A stretch of DNA of 64,000 nucleotides from the NCBI RefSeq assembly GCF_036013915.1, contig NZ_CP107899.1:1426001-1490000 (forward strand), in the 5' to 3' direction. Below the pieces are notes generated by a model. The model was not told the DNA's origin and ran no database searches. It was given only the letters and a program-made list of their open reading frames with translations. Below, piece by piece: positions 35,673-48,534 of this stretch. Position numbers and translations under genes: made by a program. The stretch is from Streptomyces sp. NBC_00464. GTDB lineage: Bacteria; Actinomycetota; Actinomycetes; Streptomycetales; Streptomycetaceae. Each line of letters starts with the position of its first letter. Within the stretch, counting starts at the first letter, position 1.

Positions 35673-37012
35673 GCGCCGGTACCGGTGCAGCGACCACGCC
35701 GCCCGCCGATACGGAAGGGGCGGAGCGATTGCGGAAGGGTGCCTGGGGCACCACCTGGCTGCTGCTCACCTTCATGCTGGTGAACTTCGCCGACAAGACC
35801 GTGATGGGGCTGGCCGCCGATCCGATCCGCGAGGAGCTGGGACTGACCCGCGGTGAGTTCGGTACGGCGCAGGCCGCGTTCTTCGCCCTGTTCAGCCTGG
35901 CCGCGCTCGGGGTGTCCTTCCTGACCCGCCGTGTCCGGACGACGGTGCTGCTGCTCGGCATGGCGCTGCTGTGGTCGGCGGCGCAGCTGCCGATGCTGCT
36001 GGGTGCCGCGGGCTTCGGGACGCTGTTGGCGACGCGGGTGCTGCTCGGGGCGGCGGAGGGTCCTGCGGTGCCGGTGGCGGTGCACCACCTGCACGGCTGG
36101 TTCGGGCAGCGGGAGCGGACCCTGCCGACCGCGGTGCTGATGGTCGGTGCGGCGGGCGGGGTGGCCGTGTCCGCTCCGCTGCTCACCGTGGTGATCGACG
36201 TATGGGGGTGGCGCTGGGCCTTCGGTTCCGTGGGTCTGGTCGGTCTGGTCTGGGCGATGTGCTGGTACGCCCGGGGCGAGGAGGGGCCTCTTGCCCCACC
36301 GCTCGCCCGGCGGTCCGCCGCCCGTGACGACGGTGCTACGTCCGTTCCCTACCGGCGGCTGCTGCTCTCGGGCACCTGGCTGACGGCCGCCTTCGGGGCG
36401 TTCGCCGCCTACTGGCTGCTCTCGGCGGGGCTGACCTGGGCTCCGGACTATCTGCACGAGGTGTCGGGGCTGAGCCTGAAGCAATCGGGTGCCGTGGTGA
36501 CCGCGACCGCGGTGGGCAACGCGGTGGTGCTGCTGGCGCATGGTCTGCTCGCCCGGCGGGCCTCGTCGAGGGGGACGGCGCCCCGGCTGTCTGCGGGGCT
36601 CGGCGGAGGTCTGGTGATGTGTGTGGCCGCCGCGTCGATCGCCACGTTCGCGGAGGTGGACGCGGTGGGCGTGAAGATCGCGCTGATGGCCGGCCCGATG
36701 GCACTGACGAACGTGATCCTCACGGTGTCGCAGACGGCCGTCGCGCGGATCACCCCGGCGGGACAGCGCGGGGTTGCCCTGGGCGCCCTGGCGTTCGTCT
36801 ACGCCCTGGCGGGTGTCCTGTCCCCGCTGGTCACGGGCCGGATGGTGGATGCGGCCGTATCGGTGCCCGCGGGCTACCACTCCGCGTATCTGCTGATGGC
36901 GGGTCTGGTCGCGGTCGCCGGTGTGCTCGCCGTCTGCTTCCTGCGGCCTGAGAAGGACGCGCTGCGGCTGAATGTTCCCGAGGCTCCGACGGCCGGTCTG
37001 CCCGTGCACTGA
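35669..37012 (+). CDS. MFS transporter (ACS-like anion:cation symporter)
   Basis: A 447-residue carrier with about twelve helices. The N-terminal segment FADKTVMGLAADPIREELGLTRGEFG resembles the opening of the ACS subgroup. The loop between helices 2-3 has LTRRVRTTVLLLG and the cytoplasmic loop after TM6 is basic and hydrophilic. It starts by ATGA overlap inside the hydrolase stop, so uptake and hydrolysis are coordinated. Whether it brings in the sulfated substrate or exports the product is unknown. Ends before a 15-bp terminator stem. Confidence 0.85.
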   Translation: MSAGTGAATTPPADTEGAERLRKGAWGTTWLLLTFMLVNFADKTVMGLAADPIREELGLTRGEFGTAQAAFFALFSLAALGVSFLTRRVRTTVLLLGMALLWSAAQLPMLLGAAGFGTLLATRVLLGAAEGPAVPVAVHHLHGWFGQRERTLPTAVLMVGAAGGVAVSAPLLTVVIDVWGWRWAFGSVGLVGLVWAMCWYARGEEGPLAPPLARRSAARDDGATSVPYRRLLLSGTWLTAAFGAFAAYWLLSAGLTWAPDYLHEVSGLSLKQSGAVVTATAVGNAVVLLAHGLLARRASSRGTAPRLSAGLGGGLVMCVAAASIATFAEVDAVGVKIALMAGPMALTNVILTVSQTAVARITPAGQRGVALGALAFVYALAGVLSPLVTGRMVDAAVSVPAGYHSAYLLMAGLVAVAGVLAVCFLRPEKDALRLNVPEAPTAGLPVH

Positions 37013-37035
37013 GAGGGACGCATCCCCAGGACCAC

Positions 37036-37074
37036 GTGTAAGGGGCTCGGCCCAATGGACCGAGCCCCTTACAC
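37036..37074. terminator. Terminator between MFS gene and azlD (convergent)
   Basis: 15-bp stem GTGTAAGGGGCTCGG / complement around a nine-base loop, just after the MFS stop and facing the convergent azlD stop, so probably bidirectional. Confidence 0.83.
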
Positions 37075-37101
37075 ACCCCTCCCCGGGCGTCGTGTGCGCG
37101 G

Positions 37102-37407
37102 TCAGCCGAGAGCACGTACTCCGGCGGTGACGGCCACGGCCACCCCCACGACGACGAGGAAGGGCGCGCGCAGCACGAGGGCGAGTGCCGCGGCGGCGAG
37201 CCCGGCGCCCCTCGCGTCGAGCACCACGTGCTGTCCACTGCCGAAGGCCTGCTGCGCGGTCAGGGCGGCCAGCAGCGCCACCGGAAGCAGAGCGGCCAGA
37301 CGCTGCACGAGGGGGCGCTCCAAGGCGCCGGCAGGCACCAGGAGGCCCAGGAGTTTGGCGAGGTAACAGCCGACGGCGGTCAGCGCGATGGCGATCCAGA
37401 CGTTCAT
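37102..37407 (-). CDS. azlD: AzlD branched-chain amino-acid export subunit
   Basis: A 101-residue small membrane protein with about four helices: TAVGCYLAKLLGLLVPAG then LVQRLAALLPVALLAALTAQQAF. It forms the exporter with AzlC. The ATG overlaps the azlC stop (ATGA). Exports branched-chain amino acids or analogues in characterised systems. Confidence 0.9.
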   Translation of the reverse strand: MNVWIAIALTAVGCYLAKLLGLLVPAGALERPLVQRLAALLPVALLAALTAQQAFGSGQHVVLDARGAGLAAAALALVLRAPFLVVVGVAVAVTAGVRALG

Positions 37408-38210
37408 CGGCCGTCCTCCGACGTGGTGGTGCGCGAATCCGCGCCTCCCCTGGCTTCCTTCGGGCTCGGTGCCGTGTCCTTGCCGCGTCCCGTCAGAAAG
37501 AGGACGACGGGCGCCGCGAGTGCGGACAGCAGTACGGGCACGCCTGCGGGCAGTACCGGCAGCAGGCCGAGTGCGAGCAGAACGGCAACCGCGGCGGTGA
37601 TCCGCTCCGTCGTGCTCTTCAGCATCGGGGCGAGCAGGGCGAGGAAGACGGCGGGGCCTGCCGCGTCCAGGCCCCAGGCAGCGGTGTCGCCCAGCGCGTC
37701 AGCGCCCAGTGCGCCCACCAGCGTGGTGAGGTTCCACAGCACGTAGAGCGTGAGCCCGGTGACGGTGAAGCCGATTCGGGCGGCGCGCCGGGTGGGCTGG
37801 GACAGGGTCACGGCGGTCGTCTCGTCGATGACCCACTGGGCGGCGAGGGGACGCAGGGCACGCGGTAGTGCGAGCAGCTGCGACAGCCGCAGGCCGTAGA
37901 AGGAATTACGTACGCCGAGAAAGAAGGCACCGGCGGCCGCGGTGTACGGGTTGCCGCCGGCGGCCAGGGCGCCCACCAGGGCGAACTGGGAGGCGCCGGT
38001 GAAGACGAGGAGGCTGAGCGCGCAGGTCTGCAGCAGGCTCAGTCCGGACCCGGCCGAGGTGACGCCGAACGCGAAGCCGGAGAGGCCGACGGCTATGCCG
38101 ACGCCGAGTGCGTCACGTACGACGGCCGCGTCCGGCTTGGCCTCGGCGGTGATCGCACTGCCGCCGGGCGGGCCGGCGACGCTCTGAGGGGGTGCTGTCT
38201 GTTCTGCCAC
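37404..38210 (-). CDS. azlC: AzlC branched-chain amino-acid permease
   Basis: A 268-residue polytopic protein starting at GTG 38210. AzlC signature: VGIAVGLSGFAFGVTSAGSGLSLLQ, then VFTGASQFALVGALAAGGN, and FFLGVRNSFYGLRLSQ. About six to seven helices. It follows the AraC gene by ten bases, so the AraC regulator and both subunits form one transcript. Confidence 0.92.
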   Translation of the reverse strand: MAEQTAPPQSVAGPPGGSAITAEAKPDAAVVRDALGVGIAVGLSGFAFGVTSAGSGLSLLQTCALSLLVFTGASQFALVGALAAGGNPYTAAAGAFFLGVRNSFYGLRLSQLLALPRALRPLAAQWVIDETTAVTLSQPTRRAARIGFTVTGLTLYVLWNLTTLVGALGADALGDTAAWGLDAAGPAVFLALLAPMLKSTTERITAAVAVLLALGLLPVLPAGVPVLLSALAAPVVLFLTGRGKDTAPSPKEARGGADSRTTTSEDGR

Positions 38211-38220
38211 GCCCGGGACG

Positions 38221-39084
38221 CTACCCCGGCACTCCGGGGCCGGTCTTGTACGTTCTTGCGCGTTCGCGCTGGTAGGCGCCGGGTGGCACCCCCACGATCC
38301 GGGTGAAGTGACGGTTGAGATGCGGCTGGTCGGTGAAGCCGACCGCGGCGGCAGCCGCGGCGGGGGCGGTGCCCGCATCGAGCATCCGGCGCGCACGCCG
38401 GACGCGCGCGTCGGTGAGCCAGGTGTGCGGTGGCATCCCGTACTGCTTCTTGAAGGCCCGGAGCAGGGCGAACGGACTCGTGCCGAGCTCGGTGGCCAGT
38501 GCCTCCAGGGTGGGCGGCTCCGACAACCTGCTCTCCAGTACGGCACGGGCCCGCGCCGCGTCCCGCGCGCCGGCCGCCCTGGCCGTGCGGGCGGGCAGGA
38601 CGCTGCCGTGCCGGGTGAGCAGACGCGTGACCAGGACCCGCAGCACGCTGTCCGCCGCCAGCGCGTTGCTCTCCTCCGCTGCCCGGTGGACCTCGCCGAT
38701 GAGCCGGGCCGCGTAGGGATCGGCCACGCTGGTCTCCGCGAAGCCCACGGTGCCCCGCAGGTTCGTCGTATCGGCCGCGATGTCGTTGATCACCTGGGAG
38801 GACGGGTAGAGCGTGGCGTACACCCACCCTTCGGGCACACCGGCGCGGGCGGTGTGCGGGACCTCCGGATTGATCATGACGACGGTGCCGGGCCCGGCGT
38901 GGACGGTTCCGCCGGGCAGCCCGACGTCCTCGACGCCCTGGGTGATGGTGCCGAAGACATAGCCCTCGTGGCTGTGGCGGGGGAAGGTGTGGCGGATGTA
39001 GCGGGCCCGCAGCAGGTCAAGGTCGGGCAGCTCCGCGTGCTGCCAGTACCTCGCCCATTCCGCCGGTCCCGTCGCTCCTGCCAT
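38221..39084 (-). CDS. AraC-family regulator of azlCD
   Basis: A 287-residue protein: N-terminal cupin sensor (HTFPRHSHEGYVFGTITQG, then NPEVPHTARAGVPEGWVYATLYP) and C-terminal tandem HTH (LEALATELGTSPFALLRAFKKQYGMPPHTWL, then VGFTDQPHLNRHFTRIVGVPPGAYQR). The ATG at 39084 has only a weak upstream site. It heads the azlC-azlD operon and likely activates export when an amino acid or related ligand accumulates. Confidence 0.88.
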   Translation of the reverse strand: MAGATGPAEWARYWQHAELPDLDLLRARYIRHTFPRHSHEGYVFGTITQGVEDVGLPGGTVHAGPGTVVMINPEVPHTARAGVPEGWVYATLYPSSQVINDIAADTTNLRGTVGFAETSVADPYAARLIGEVHRAAEESNALAADSVLRVLVTRLLTRHGSVLPARTARAAGARDAARARAVLESRLSEPPTLEALATELGTSPFALLRAFKKQYGMPPHTWLTDARVRRARRMLDAGTAPAAAAAAVGFTDQPHLNRHFTRIVGVPPGAYQRERARTYKTGPGVPG

Positions 39085-39229
39085 GCTCGAATTCTCGCAG
39101 CTCGCGGGCTGCGAGTGCCTCGGCGCAGTGGCCGGCCCAGCCGTCGCGGCATCATCCGCGTGCGGGGCACGCGACCCGGCGGGGCCGTTTCCGGGGCCGT
39201 TGTCAGTGGCGGGGTGCACGATGGGGAAC
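39085..39229. promoter_or_regulatory. araC / lhr divergent promoter region
   Basis: 145-base gap between divergent starts; no clear operator is visible beyond GC-rich spacer. Confidence 0.35.
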
Positions 39230-43897
<4,668 letters not shown>

Positions 43898-44130
43898 GCT
43901 CCCGCCCTTCCGCCTCCACACCGAAACCGCCCCGCCGCGGTCACGCCAGGCGGCACGCCACTCCCACGCAGCCACGCCCCCAGGCCCCACGCGCCACAGA
44001 ACGCGCGGTCACCCCACCCACAGCCCGCCACTCCCACAGAACGCACGGACACCCCACCCACAGCCCGCCACCCCCACAGAACGCACGGACACCCCACCCA
44101 CAGCCCGCCATCCCCGCGCATCATGGACGT
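43898..44130 (+). promoter_or_regulatory. Intergenic region lhr-nei with repeat array
   Basis: 233 bases before the glycosylase, mostly occupied by the three 40-bp repeats (43995-44114). The stretch 43898-43994 is GC-rich without clear promoter elements. The glycosylase may be served by a promoter inside or beyond the repeats. Confidence 0.5.
43995..44114. repeat. Three tandem 40-bp repeats
   Basis: Units at 43995-44034, 44035-44074 and 44075-44114; units two and three are near-identical, unit one differs at a few positions (ACGCGCGGTC against ACGCACGGAC). Each contains CACCCCACCCACAGCCCGCCA, a C-rich strand. No spacers, so not CRISPR. Confidence 0.9.
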
Positions 44131-44958
44131 ATGCCCGAAGGAGACACCGTCCTGCAGACCGCGAAACGGCTGCACAGCGCGCTGGCCGGTCAGGTCCTCA
44201 CCCGGTCCGATCTGCGTGTCCCCCGGTTCGCCACCGCCGATCTCACCGGCCGGGCCGTTCTCGACGTCTCCGCGCGCGGCAAGCATCTGCTGACCCGCAT
44301 CGAGGGCGGCCTCACCCTCCACAGCCATCTGCGCATGGACGGTGCCTGGCGTATCTACGCCCCGGACGAACGATGGCGCGGCGGCCCCGGCCACCAGATC
44401 CGCGCCGTCCTGGCCAACACCACGCACACCGCCGTCGGCTACCGACTGCCCGTTCTCGAACTCCTGCGCACCAGGGACGAGGACAAGGCCGTCGGCCACC
44501 TCGGCCCGGACCTGCTGGGGCCGGACTGGAACGCCGACACCGCACTGCACCATCTGCTCACCGATCCTGCCCGCCCCCTCGGCGAGGCTCTCCTGGACCA
44601 GCGCAACCTGGCCGGCATCGGCAACATCTACAAGTGCGAGCTCTGCTTCCTGGCCCGCGCCACTCCCTGGCTCCCCATCGGCCGACTGCCCGAATCCACG
44701 GCGGCCCTTCTGGTCACCACGGCCAAGCAGCTCCTGGAAGCCAACCGCGACCGCCCGGTCCGCACCACCACCGCCGGTGCCCGCCAGCTGACCACCACCT
44801 ATCCGGCTCCCCGCGCCCGCCGTCCGAGCGAGAACCTCTGGGTCTACGGCCGCACCCACCGCCCCTGCCTACGCTGCGGGACACCGATCCGCGCGTCGCA
44901 GCAGGACTCCCGCCCCGTCTACTGGTGCCCCCACTGCCAATCGGGACCCACCCCATAG
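44131..44958 (+). CDS. Formamidopyrimidine/Nei-type DNA glycosylase (Nei2)
   Basis: Base-excision glycosylase of 275 residues. It begins MPEGDTV (Nei-type PEGDT rather than the PELPE of Fpg), the N-terminal Pro being the catalytic nucleophile after Met removal. The H2TH domain contains LLDQRNLAGIGNIYKCELCF. The C-terminal zinc finger is CLRCGTPI with WCPHC. It removes oxidised pyrimidines and probably AP sites. It follows lhr, but the repeat array separates the two. Confidence 0.9.
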   Translation: MPEGDTVLQTAKRLHSALAGQVLTRSDLRVPRFATADLTGRAVLDVSARGKHLLTRIEGGLTLHSHLRMDGAWRIYAPDERWRGGPGHQIRAVLANTTHTAVGYRLPVLELLRTRDEDKAVGHLGPDLLGPDWNADTALHHLLTDPARPLGEALLDQRNLAGIGNIYKCELCFLARATPWLPIGRLPESTAALLVTTAKQLLEANRDRPVRTTTAGARQLTTTYPAPRARRPSENLWVYGRTHRPCLRCGTPIRASQQDSRPVYWCPHCQSGPTP

Positions 44959-45044
44959 CGGACGAGCCATCGCCGCGCCATGGGGGAAAATCCGTCGCCG
45001 CACCATAGTTGACGACCCGTCAGAACCAGTCGTACGGTCCGGTC

Positions 45045-45809
45045 ATGCCTCTCGCCGCGTACGACCTCACCGGCCGCTCCGCGTTCGTCACCGGCGCCGC
45101 CGGCGGAATCGGCCGTGCCACCGCCGTCCTGCTGGCGGAGGCCGGCGCCCGCGTCCACTGCGCCGATCTCGACGAGAAGGGCCTCCTGGAGACCCTCGAC
45201 CTGATCACTGCCGCAGGTGGCGAAGCCCACACGCATCCGCACGATGTCACCGACCGCAACCAGGTCCGGGCCGCGGTCGCGGCCGCCGGCGATCTGGACA
45301 TCCTGGCCGCCGTTGCCGGGATCATGCATACGAGCAGTGTCCTGGAGACCGCGGACGAGGACCTCGACCGTGTGCTCTCGGTCAATTTCAAGGGGGTCCT
45401 GTACGCCTGCCAGGAAACGGCCCGCAGAATGGTCGCGCGCAGCGCGCCCGGCTCGCTGATCACGATGGCCTCGGGCGCGGTCGACTCCGCAAGCCCGGGC
45501 CTGCTCTGCTACAGCGCGGCCAAGGCCGCTGTGGTCCAGCTGACCAAGACTCTGGCGACCGAGCTGGGCCCTCACGGCATCCGGGTCAACGCGGTCGCGC
45601 CCGGCTGGATCCGCACCCCCATGACCGCCCGCCACGACGCGGAGCAGCAGCACCGGGCCGAGGCCACGATGGCGCGCATATCGCCGCTGGGCAGGGTCGG
45701 CGAACCCGATGACGTCGCACACACCGTGGTGCACCTGGCATCGGACGCGTCGGCCTTCATGACCGGCCAGATCCTCCGCCCGAACGGCGGCGTCGCCATG
45801 CCCTGGTAG
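45045..45809 (+). CDS. Short-chain dehydrogenase/reductase
   Basis: NAD(P)-dependent SDR of 254 residues. ATG at 45045; an upstream ATG at 45009 would add 12 unconserved residues. Cofactor motif TGAAGGIG, NAG-like AVAGIMH, and the catalytic YSAAK (Tyr followed by three residues then Lys) with upstream Ser in MASGAVDSAS. An Asp at the end of beta-2 (CADLDEKG) favours NAD. The substrate is unknown; the 3' end overlaps the convergent membrane-protein gene. Confidence 0.9.
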   Translation: MPLAAYDLTGRSAFVTGAAGGIGRATAVLLAEAGARVHCADLDEKGLLETLDLITAAGGEAHTHPHDVTDRNQVRAAVAAAGDLDILAAVAGIMHTSSVLETADEDLDRVLSVNFKGVLYACQETARRMVARSAPGSLITMASGAVDSASPGLLCYSAAKAAVVQLTKTLATELGPHGIRVNAVAPGWIRTPMTARHDAEQQHRAEATMARISPLGRVGEPDDVAHTVVHLASDASAFMTGQILRPNGGVAMPW

Positions 45810-46230
45810 CGCGCCACGCCCTGCCGACGGACCAGGACCGCCCGCCCATGCGCCAGGACAAGCCCTTCGCGCGACCAGAGAGGGCCGACGCACGCCAGGC
45901 CCGGCCGGCCTCTCGCCGCGACGAGCCGGATATCGACGAGCCCGGTACCGACGAGCCGGGTATCGACGACTGCGATATCAGTGACCGCAAGGCACGGCCC
46001 GCCTCACGCACGCCCTCGGCGCACCGCCGCAGCAAACCCGTGCCCGCGTCGAAGATCCCGGTCGGCCGGACCGTCTCGGCCACATGCACAGGCAGGAGGC
46101 TGAGCCCCCATCCGCCCGCCGCCACCGCTCCCTCGACCGGACCCGCGTGCGCAGGCTCCAGCACCAGCCGCAGTACGGCCCACCACCACACACCGCCGAG
46201 CACGAGCGCCGGCACCCACCGCCGCACCAT
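45757..46230 (-). CDS. Small membrane protein with a low-complexity tail
   Basis: 157 residues from the ATG at 46230, backed by AAGGAGG at ideal spacing, which makes translation likely. The first 60 residues form hydrophobic segments (WVPALVLGGVWWWAVLRLVLE and a GWGLSLLPVHV helix). Then comes a low-complexity region with SSIPGSSVPGSSISGSS-type repeats, and finally an Arg/Trp-rich tail. Its 3' end overlaps the SDR gene by 53 bases in convergent orientation. Function unknown; the tail may be partly an artefact of read-through if an earlier stop has been lost. Confidence 0.6.
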   Translation of the reverse strand: MVRRWVPALVLGGVWWWAVLRLVLEPAHAGPVEGAVAAGGWGLSLLPVHVAETVRPTGIFDAGTGLLRRCAEGVREAGRALRSLISQSSIPGSSVPGSSISGSSRREAGRAWRASALSGRAKGLSWRMGGRSWSVGRAWRATRAWRRRRSGGGSGRS

Positions 46231-46467
46231 GGCTGCCTCCTTCGGGCGAACCCCGGGGCCTGTCGTTCGGAGCATTGCGGGTTCGGGGAATCCGTCCTGA
46301 TCCGAACGGAAGACCCTAGTCCGGCGCGATCCCCGGTGGGAGAGCGCACCGGCGCAGTACCGGCGCACATGCCGCGGTCGTGCACACGCCGCAGTCGCAC
46401 ACACGCGCACGCACGCCCGGCCGCCCGGCCGCCGGATCGCGTATCCCCGCAGCGGGCCCTGTCCAGA

Positions 46468-46502
46468 GCGGAGCCCCCACCGCTTCCCGGTGGGGGCTCC
46501 GC
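46468..46502. terminator. Terminator downstream of csbD-like gene
   Basis: 15-bp stem GCGGAGCCCCCACCG with its complement around CTTCC, located a few bases after the CsbD stop. Confidence 0.85.
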
Positions 46503-46512
46503 CGACTGCCGC

Positions 46513-46707
46513 TCAGCCCTTGTCGTCGCGGGTCAGGGAGTCCTTGACGCCCTCGGCGCGCTCCCGCGCCTCGCCCATGGCGCCCTTGGCCTTGCCCTTC
46601 GCCTGGTCCGTCTTGCCCTCGGACTCCATGCGCTTGTTGCCGGCCATCTTGCCCATGGCCTCCTTGGCCTTGCCTGCAAGCTTGTCCTTCGCGCTTTCGT
46701 CGGTCAT
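46513..46707 (-). CDS. CsbD-family stress protein
   Basis: A 64-residue hydrophilic protein: KDKLAGKAKEAMGKMAGNKRMESEGKTDQAKGKAKGA, typical CsbD with Gly/Lys repeats. The ATG at 46707 is preferred; an in-frame GTG lies one codon upstream. In Gram-positives this family is induced through sigma-B type stress pathways; in Streptomyces such genes are often SigB/osmotic targets. It follows dps by about 100 bases on the same strand. Confidence 0.9.
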   Translation of the reverse strand: MTDESAKDKLAGKAKEAMGKMAGNKRMESEGKTDQAKGKAKGAMGEARERAEGVKDSLTRDDKG

Positions 46708-46816
46708 CACAGCTCCTTGCGTCGTACGTACCGACCTCTGCCCGATCCCGGGCAGGCCGGTTGGAATGGGGCCCCGCCAGGCGGGAAAGCCTGTCGGGTG
46801 GGGGCGGACAGCCCGG

Positions 46817-47287
46817 TCAGGCGCTCTCCGCCTGGAACATCCACGCGTGCTTCTCCAGGTCGGCGGTCAGCGCGATGAGAATGTCCTGGCTGACGGGGTC
46901 GGGGTCGCCCGTCACCTCGATCCGCTGACGCATCCGGCCGATCACCACGCTCAGGGCGTCGACCAGGGTCCGTACGGCATCGACGTCCTTGACCCAGCCC
47001 TCGGGCACGGAGTCGATGGCCGTAGTCCTCGCGATCGTCCCCGACCGCCCGTCCGGGTTGACGCCCAGCGCAGAGGCTCGTTCGGCGACCGTGTCGGAGT
47101 GCTGACGGGCGGTGTCGACGACCTCGTCGAGCTGAAGGTGCACGGACCTGAACCGAGGCCCCACCACGTTCCAGTGGACCTGCTTGGCCACCAGCGAGAG
47201 GTCGACGAGGTCCACCAGAGCGCCCTGAAGGGCATCTCCCACGGACTTGAGGTCGGTCTCGGACAGCGGGCTCTTCACCACAGACAT
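46817..47287 (-). CDS. Dps ferritin-like DNA-protection protein
   Basis: A 156-residue Dps, one of the several in Streptomyces. ATG at 47287 follows GGAGACGTGC. The ferroxidase site of Dps is seen as KQVHWNVVGPRFRSVHLQLDEVVD with His-Asp-Glu in the usual arrangement. The N-terminus is short and lacks a basic DNA-binding tail; the C-terminus ends AESA. It oxidises Fe(II) with H2O2 and mineralises iron in the dodecamer. The upstream region holds a long inverted repeat. Confidence 0.92.
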   Translation of the reverse strand: MSVVKSPLSETDLKSVGDALQGALVDLVDLSLVAKQVHWNVVGPRFRSVHLQLDEVVDTARQHSDTVAERASALGVNPDGRSGTIARTTAIDSVPEGWVKDVDAVRTLVDALSVVIGRMRQRIEVTGDPDPVSQDILIALTADLEKHAWMFQAESA

Positions 47288-47361
47288 GCACGTCTCCGAT
47301 CTGGTATCCGTTCCGTTCAGCACGAACCACGATGGCACAAACGAAGCAAAACGGTCATTCG

Positions 47362-47388
47362 GGGAAACGCTCGACGAGATCGTTTCCC
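47362..47388. promoter_or_regulatory. Inverted repeat upstream of dps
   Basis: GGGAAACG-N11-CGTTTCCC, with an inner CTCG-A-CGAG. Perfect 8-bp arms about 75-101 bases ahead of the dps start codon. It has the form of a dimeric operator. The candidate regulator is unknown; redox or WhiB/BldC-type control has been discussed for Dps proteins elsewhere. Confidence 0.65.
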
Positions 47389-47470
47389 GGTCTCATCCAT
47401 GCGCCTGCCCGCCGAAAGCCCTCCAACACCCCGTCCGCCACATCCCCCGCACCTCACCCGGACGCACCGA

Positions 47471-47506
47471 AGCCCCGGCCCGCCCCCTGAGGGGAGGACC
47501 GGGGCT
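47471..47506 (-). terminator. Terminator of clgR
   Basis: 16-bp imperfect stem (14 of 16 paired) AGCCCCGG... with a CTGA loop, just past the clgR stop. Confidence 0.75.
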
Positions 47507-47531
47507 CCGGCTTCACACCGAACCGAGCGGG

Positions 47532-47915
47532 TCAGGCGGCGACGACATCCACCGCTTCCGCAGGCGCCTTGATGGTCACCCGCCCCGTCGGTACACCCGT
47601 CACCGACGAAACGGAGACGGAATTGAGCATGGGGCGCACCGGTACTGGTACCGGATCAGTGGCTGCTGCCGACTCGGCCAGTTCAGCCAGGGACAGCTCA
47701 TCGCTCACTTCACGCATGAGCTCGGACATCCGTACATCCAGCGCGTCGCAAATGGCGGAGAGCAGTTCGGAGGATGCCTCCTTCTGCCCCCGCTCCACCT
47801 CGGAGAGATAGCCGAGCGAAACTCGGGCGGACGAGGAGACTTCGCGCAGAGTACGGCCTTGGCGCTGGCGCTGCCGACGCAGCACGTCACCAAGCAGGCG
47901 ACGGAGCAGAATCAT
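47532..47915 (-). CDS. clgR: ClgR transcriptional regulator
   Basis: 127-residue HTH-XRE protein; ATG at 47915 after GGAGGGAG. The HTH reads [44 protein letters not shown], matching ClgR, the activator of clpP and lon genes in actinobacteria. The C-terminus ends in Ala-Ala (VVAA); in S. lividans the two terminal alanines mark ClgR for ClpP-dependent degradation, giving feedback control. It is next to pgsA and cinA as in mycobacteria. Confidence 0.93.
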   Translation of the reverse strand: MILLRRLLGDVLRRQRQRQGRTLREVSSSARVSLGYLSEVERGQKEASSELLSAICDALDVRMSELMREVSDELSLAELAESAAATDPVPVPVRPMLNSVSVSSVTGVPTGRVTIKAPAEAVDVVAA

Positions 47916-48024
47916 CGGTGGCTCCCTCCTCGGACCGCGTAGCCGCATCCTTCACGCCCCACCGTACCGCCTAGCGCTGCGGCCGTGCGGGGAGCGATGT
48001 CGTGTTCACTCAGGGCTGCAAACA

Positions 48025-48534
48025 TCAATTCCCCCCGTTGTGTTCCGTATCCTGTGCGCTCGCGTACCCGCCGAGTTCGCCGGAGAGCAGTTCGAGCACG
48101 CTCCGTACGCTCTCTCTACGGATGTCCGCCCGTCCACCGTTCAACCGCAGCGCGGCCACTTTCCCGGTGTCACAGGGCCCGCAGACTGCGACGAAGACCG
48201 TTCCGACCGGTTGGCCGTCCTGTGGCTCGGGGCCCGCGACACCGGTTGTCGCCACTCCCCAGTCTGCGCCGAGCGCCCGGCGTACGCCTGCCGCCATCTG
48301 GCGCGCGACCTCGGCGTCCACTGCCCCTCGTGCTGCCAGAAGCTCCGCGTCCACGCCCAGGACTTCACTCTTGAGGGGGGTCGCGTAGGCGGTCACCGAC
48401 CCTCGGAACGCCTGCGAGGCACCAGGTACGGACGTCAGCTCGGCCGCGACGAGGCCGCCGGTCAGCGACTCGGCGACGGCAAGTGTCTCGCCCCGCGAGA
48501 CAAGCAGCCGCAGCACCTGGGCCGCGGCTGTCAC
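48025..48534 (-). CDS. cinA: CinA C-terminal domain protein (nicotinamide-nucleotide amidase)
   Basis: 169 residues forming only the C-terminal amidohydrolase domain of CinA (PncC-type). Signature VAESLTGGLVAAELTSVPGASQAFRGSVTAYATPLKSEVLGV, then TTGVAGPEPQDGQPVGTVFVAV. Hydrolyses nicotinamide mononucleotide for NAD recycling. Starts at GTG 48534 overlapping the pgsA stop (GTGA), so coupled to pgsA. The N-terminal competence domain of full-length CinA is absent, which is normal here. Confidence 0.92.
   Translation of the reverse strand: MTAAAQVLRLLVSRGETLAVAESLTGGLVAAELTSVPGASQAFRGSVTAYATPLKSEVLGVDAELLAARGAVDAEVARQMAAGVRRALGADWGVATTGVAGPEPQDGQPVGTVFVAVCGPCDTGKVAALRLNGGRADIRRESVRSVLELLSGELGGYASAQDTEHNGGN

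Noticed and set aside
43995..44114. CRISPR array or telomere-like repeat
   Set aside because: No spacers; only three contiguous units in an intergenic region.
45848..46300. Rightward 150-codon frame opposite the small membrane protein
   Set aside because: No ribosome site and Arg/Ser/Pro-rich composition; the leftward frame has AAGGAGG and a hydrophobic core.
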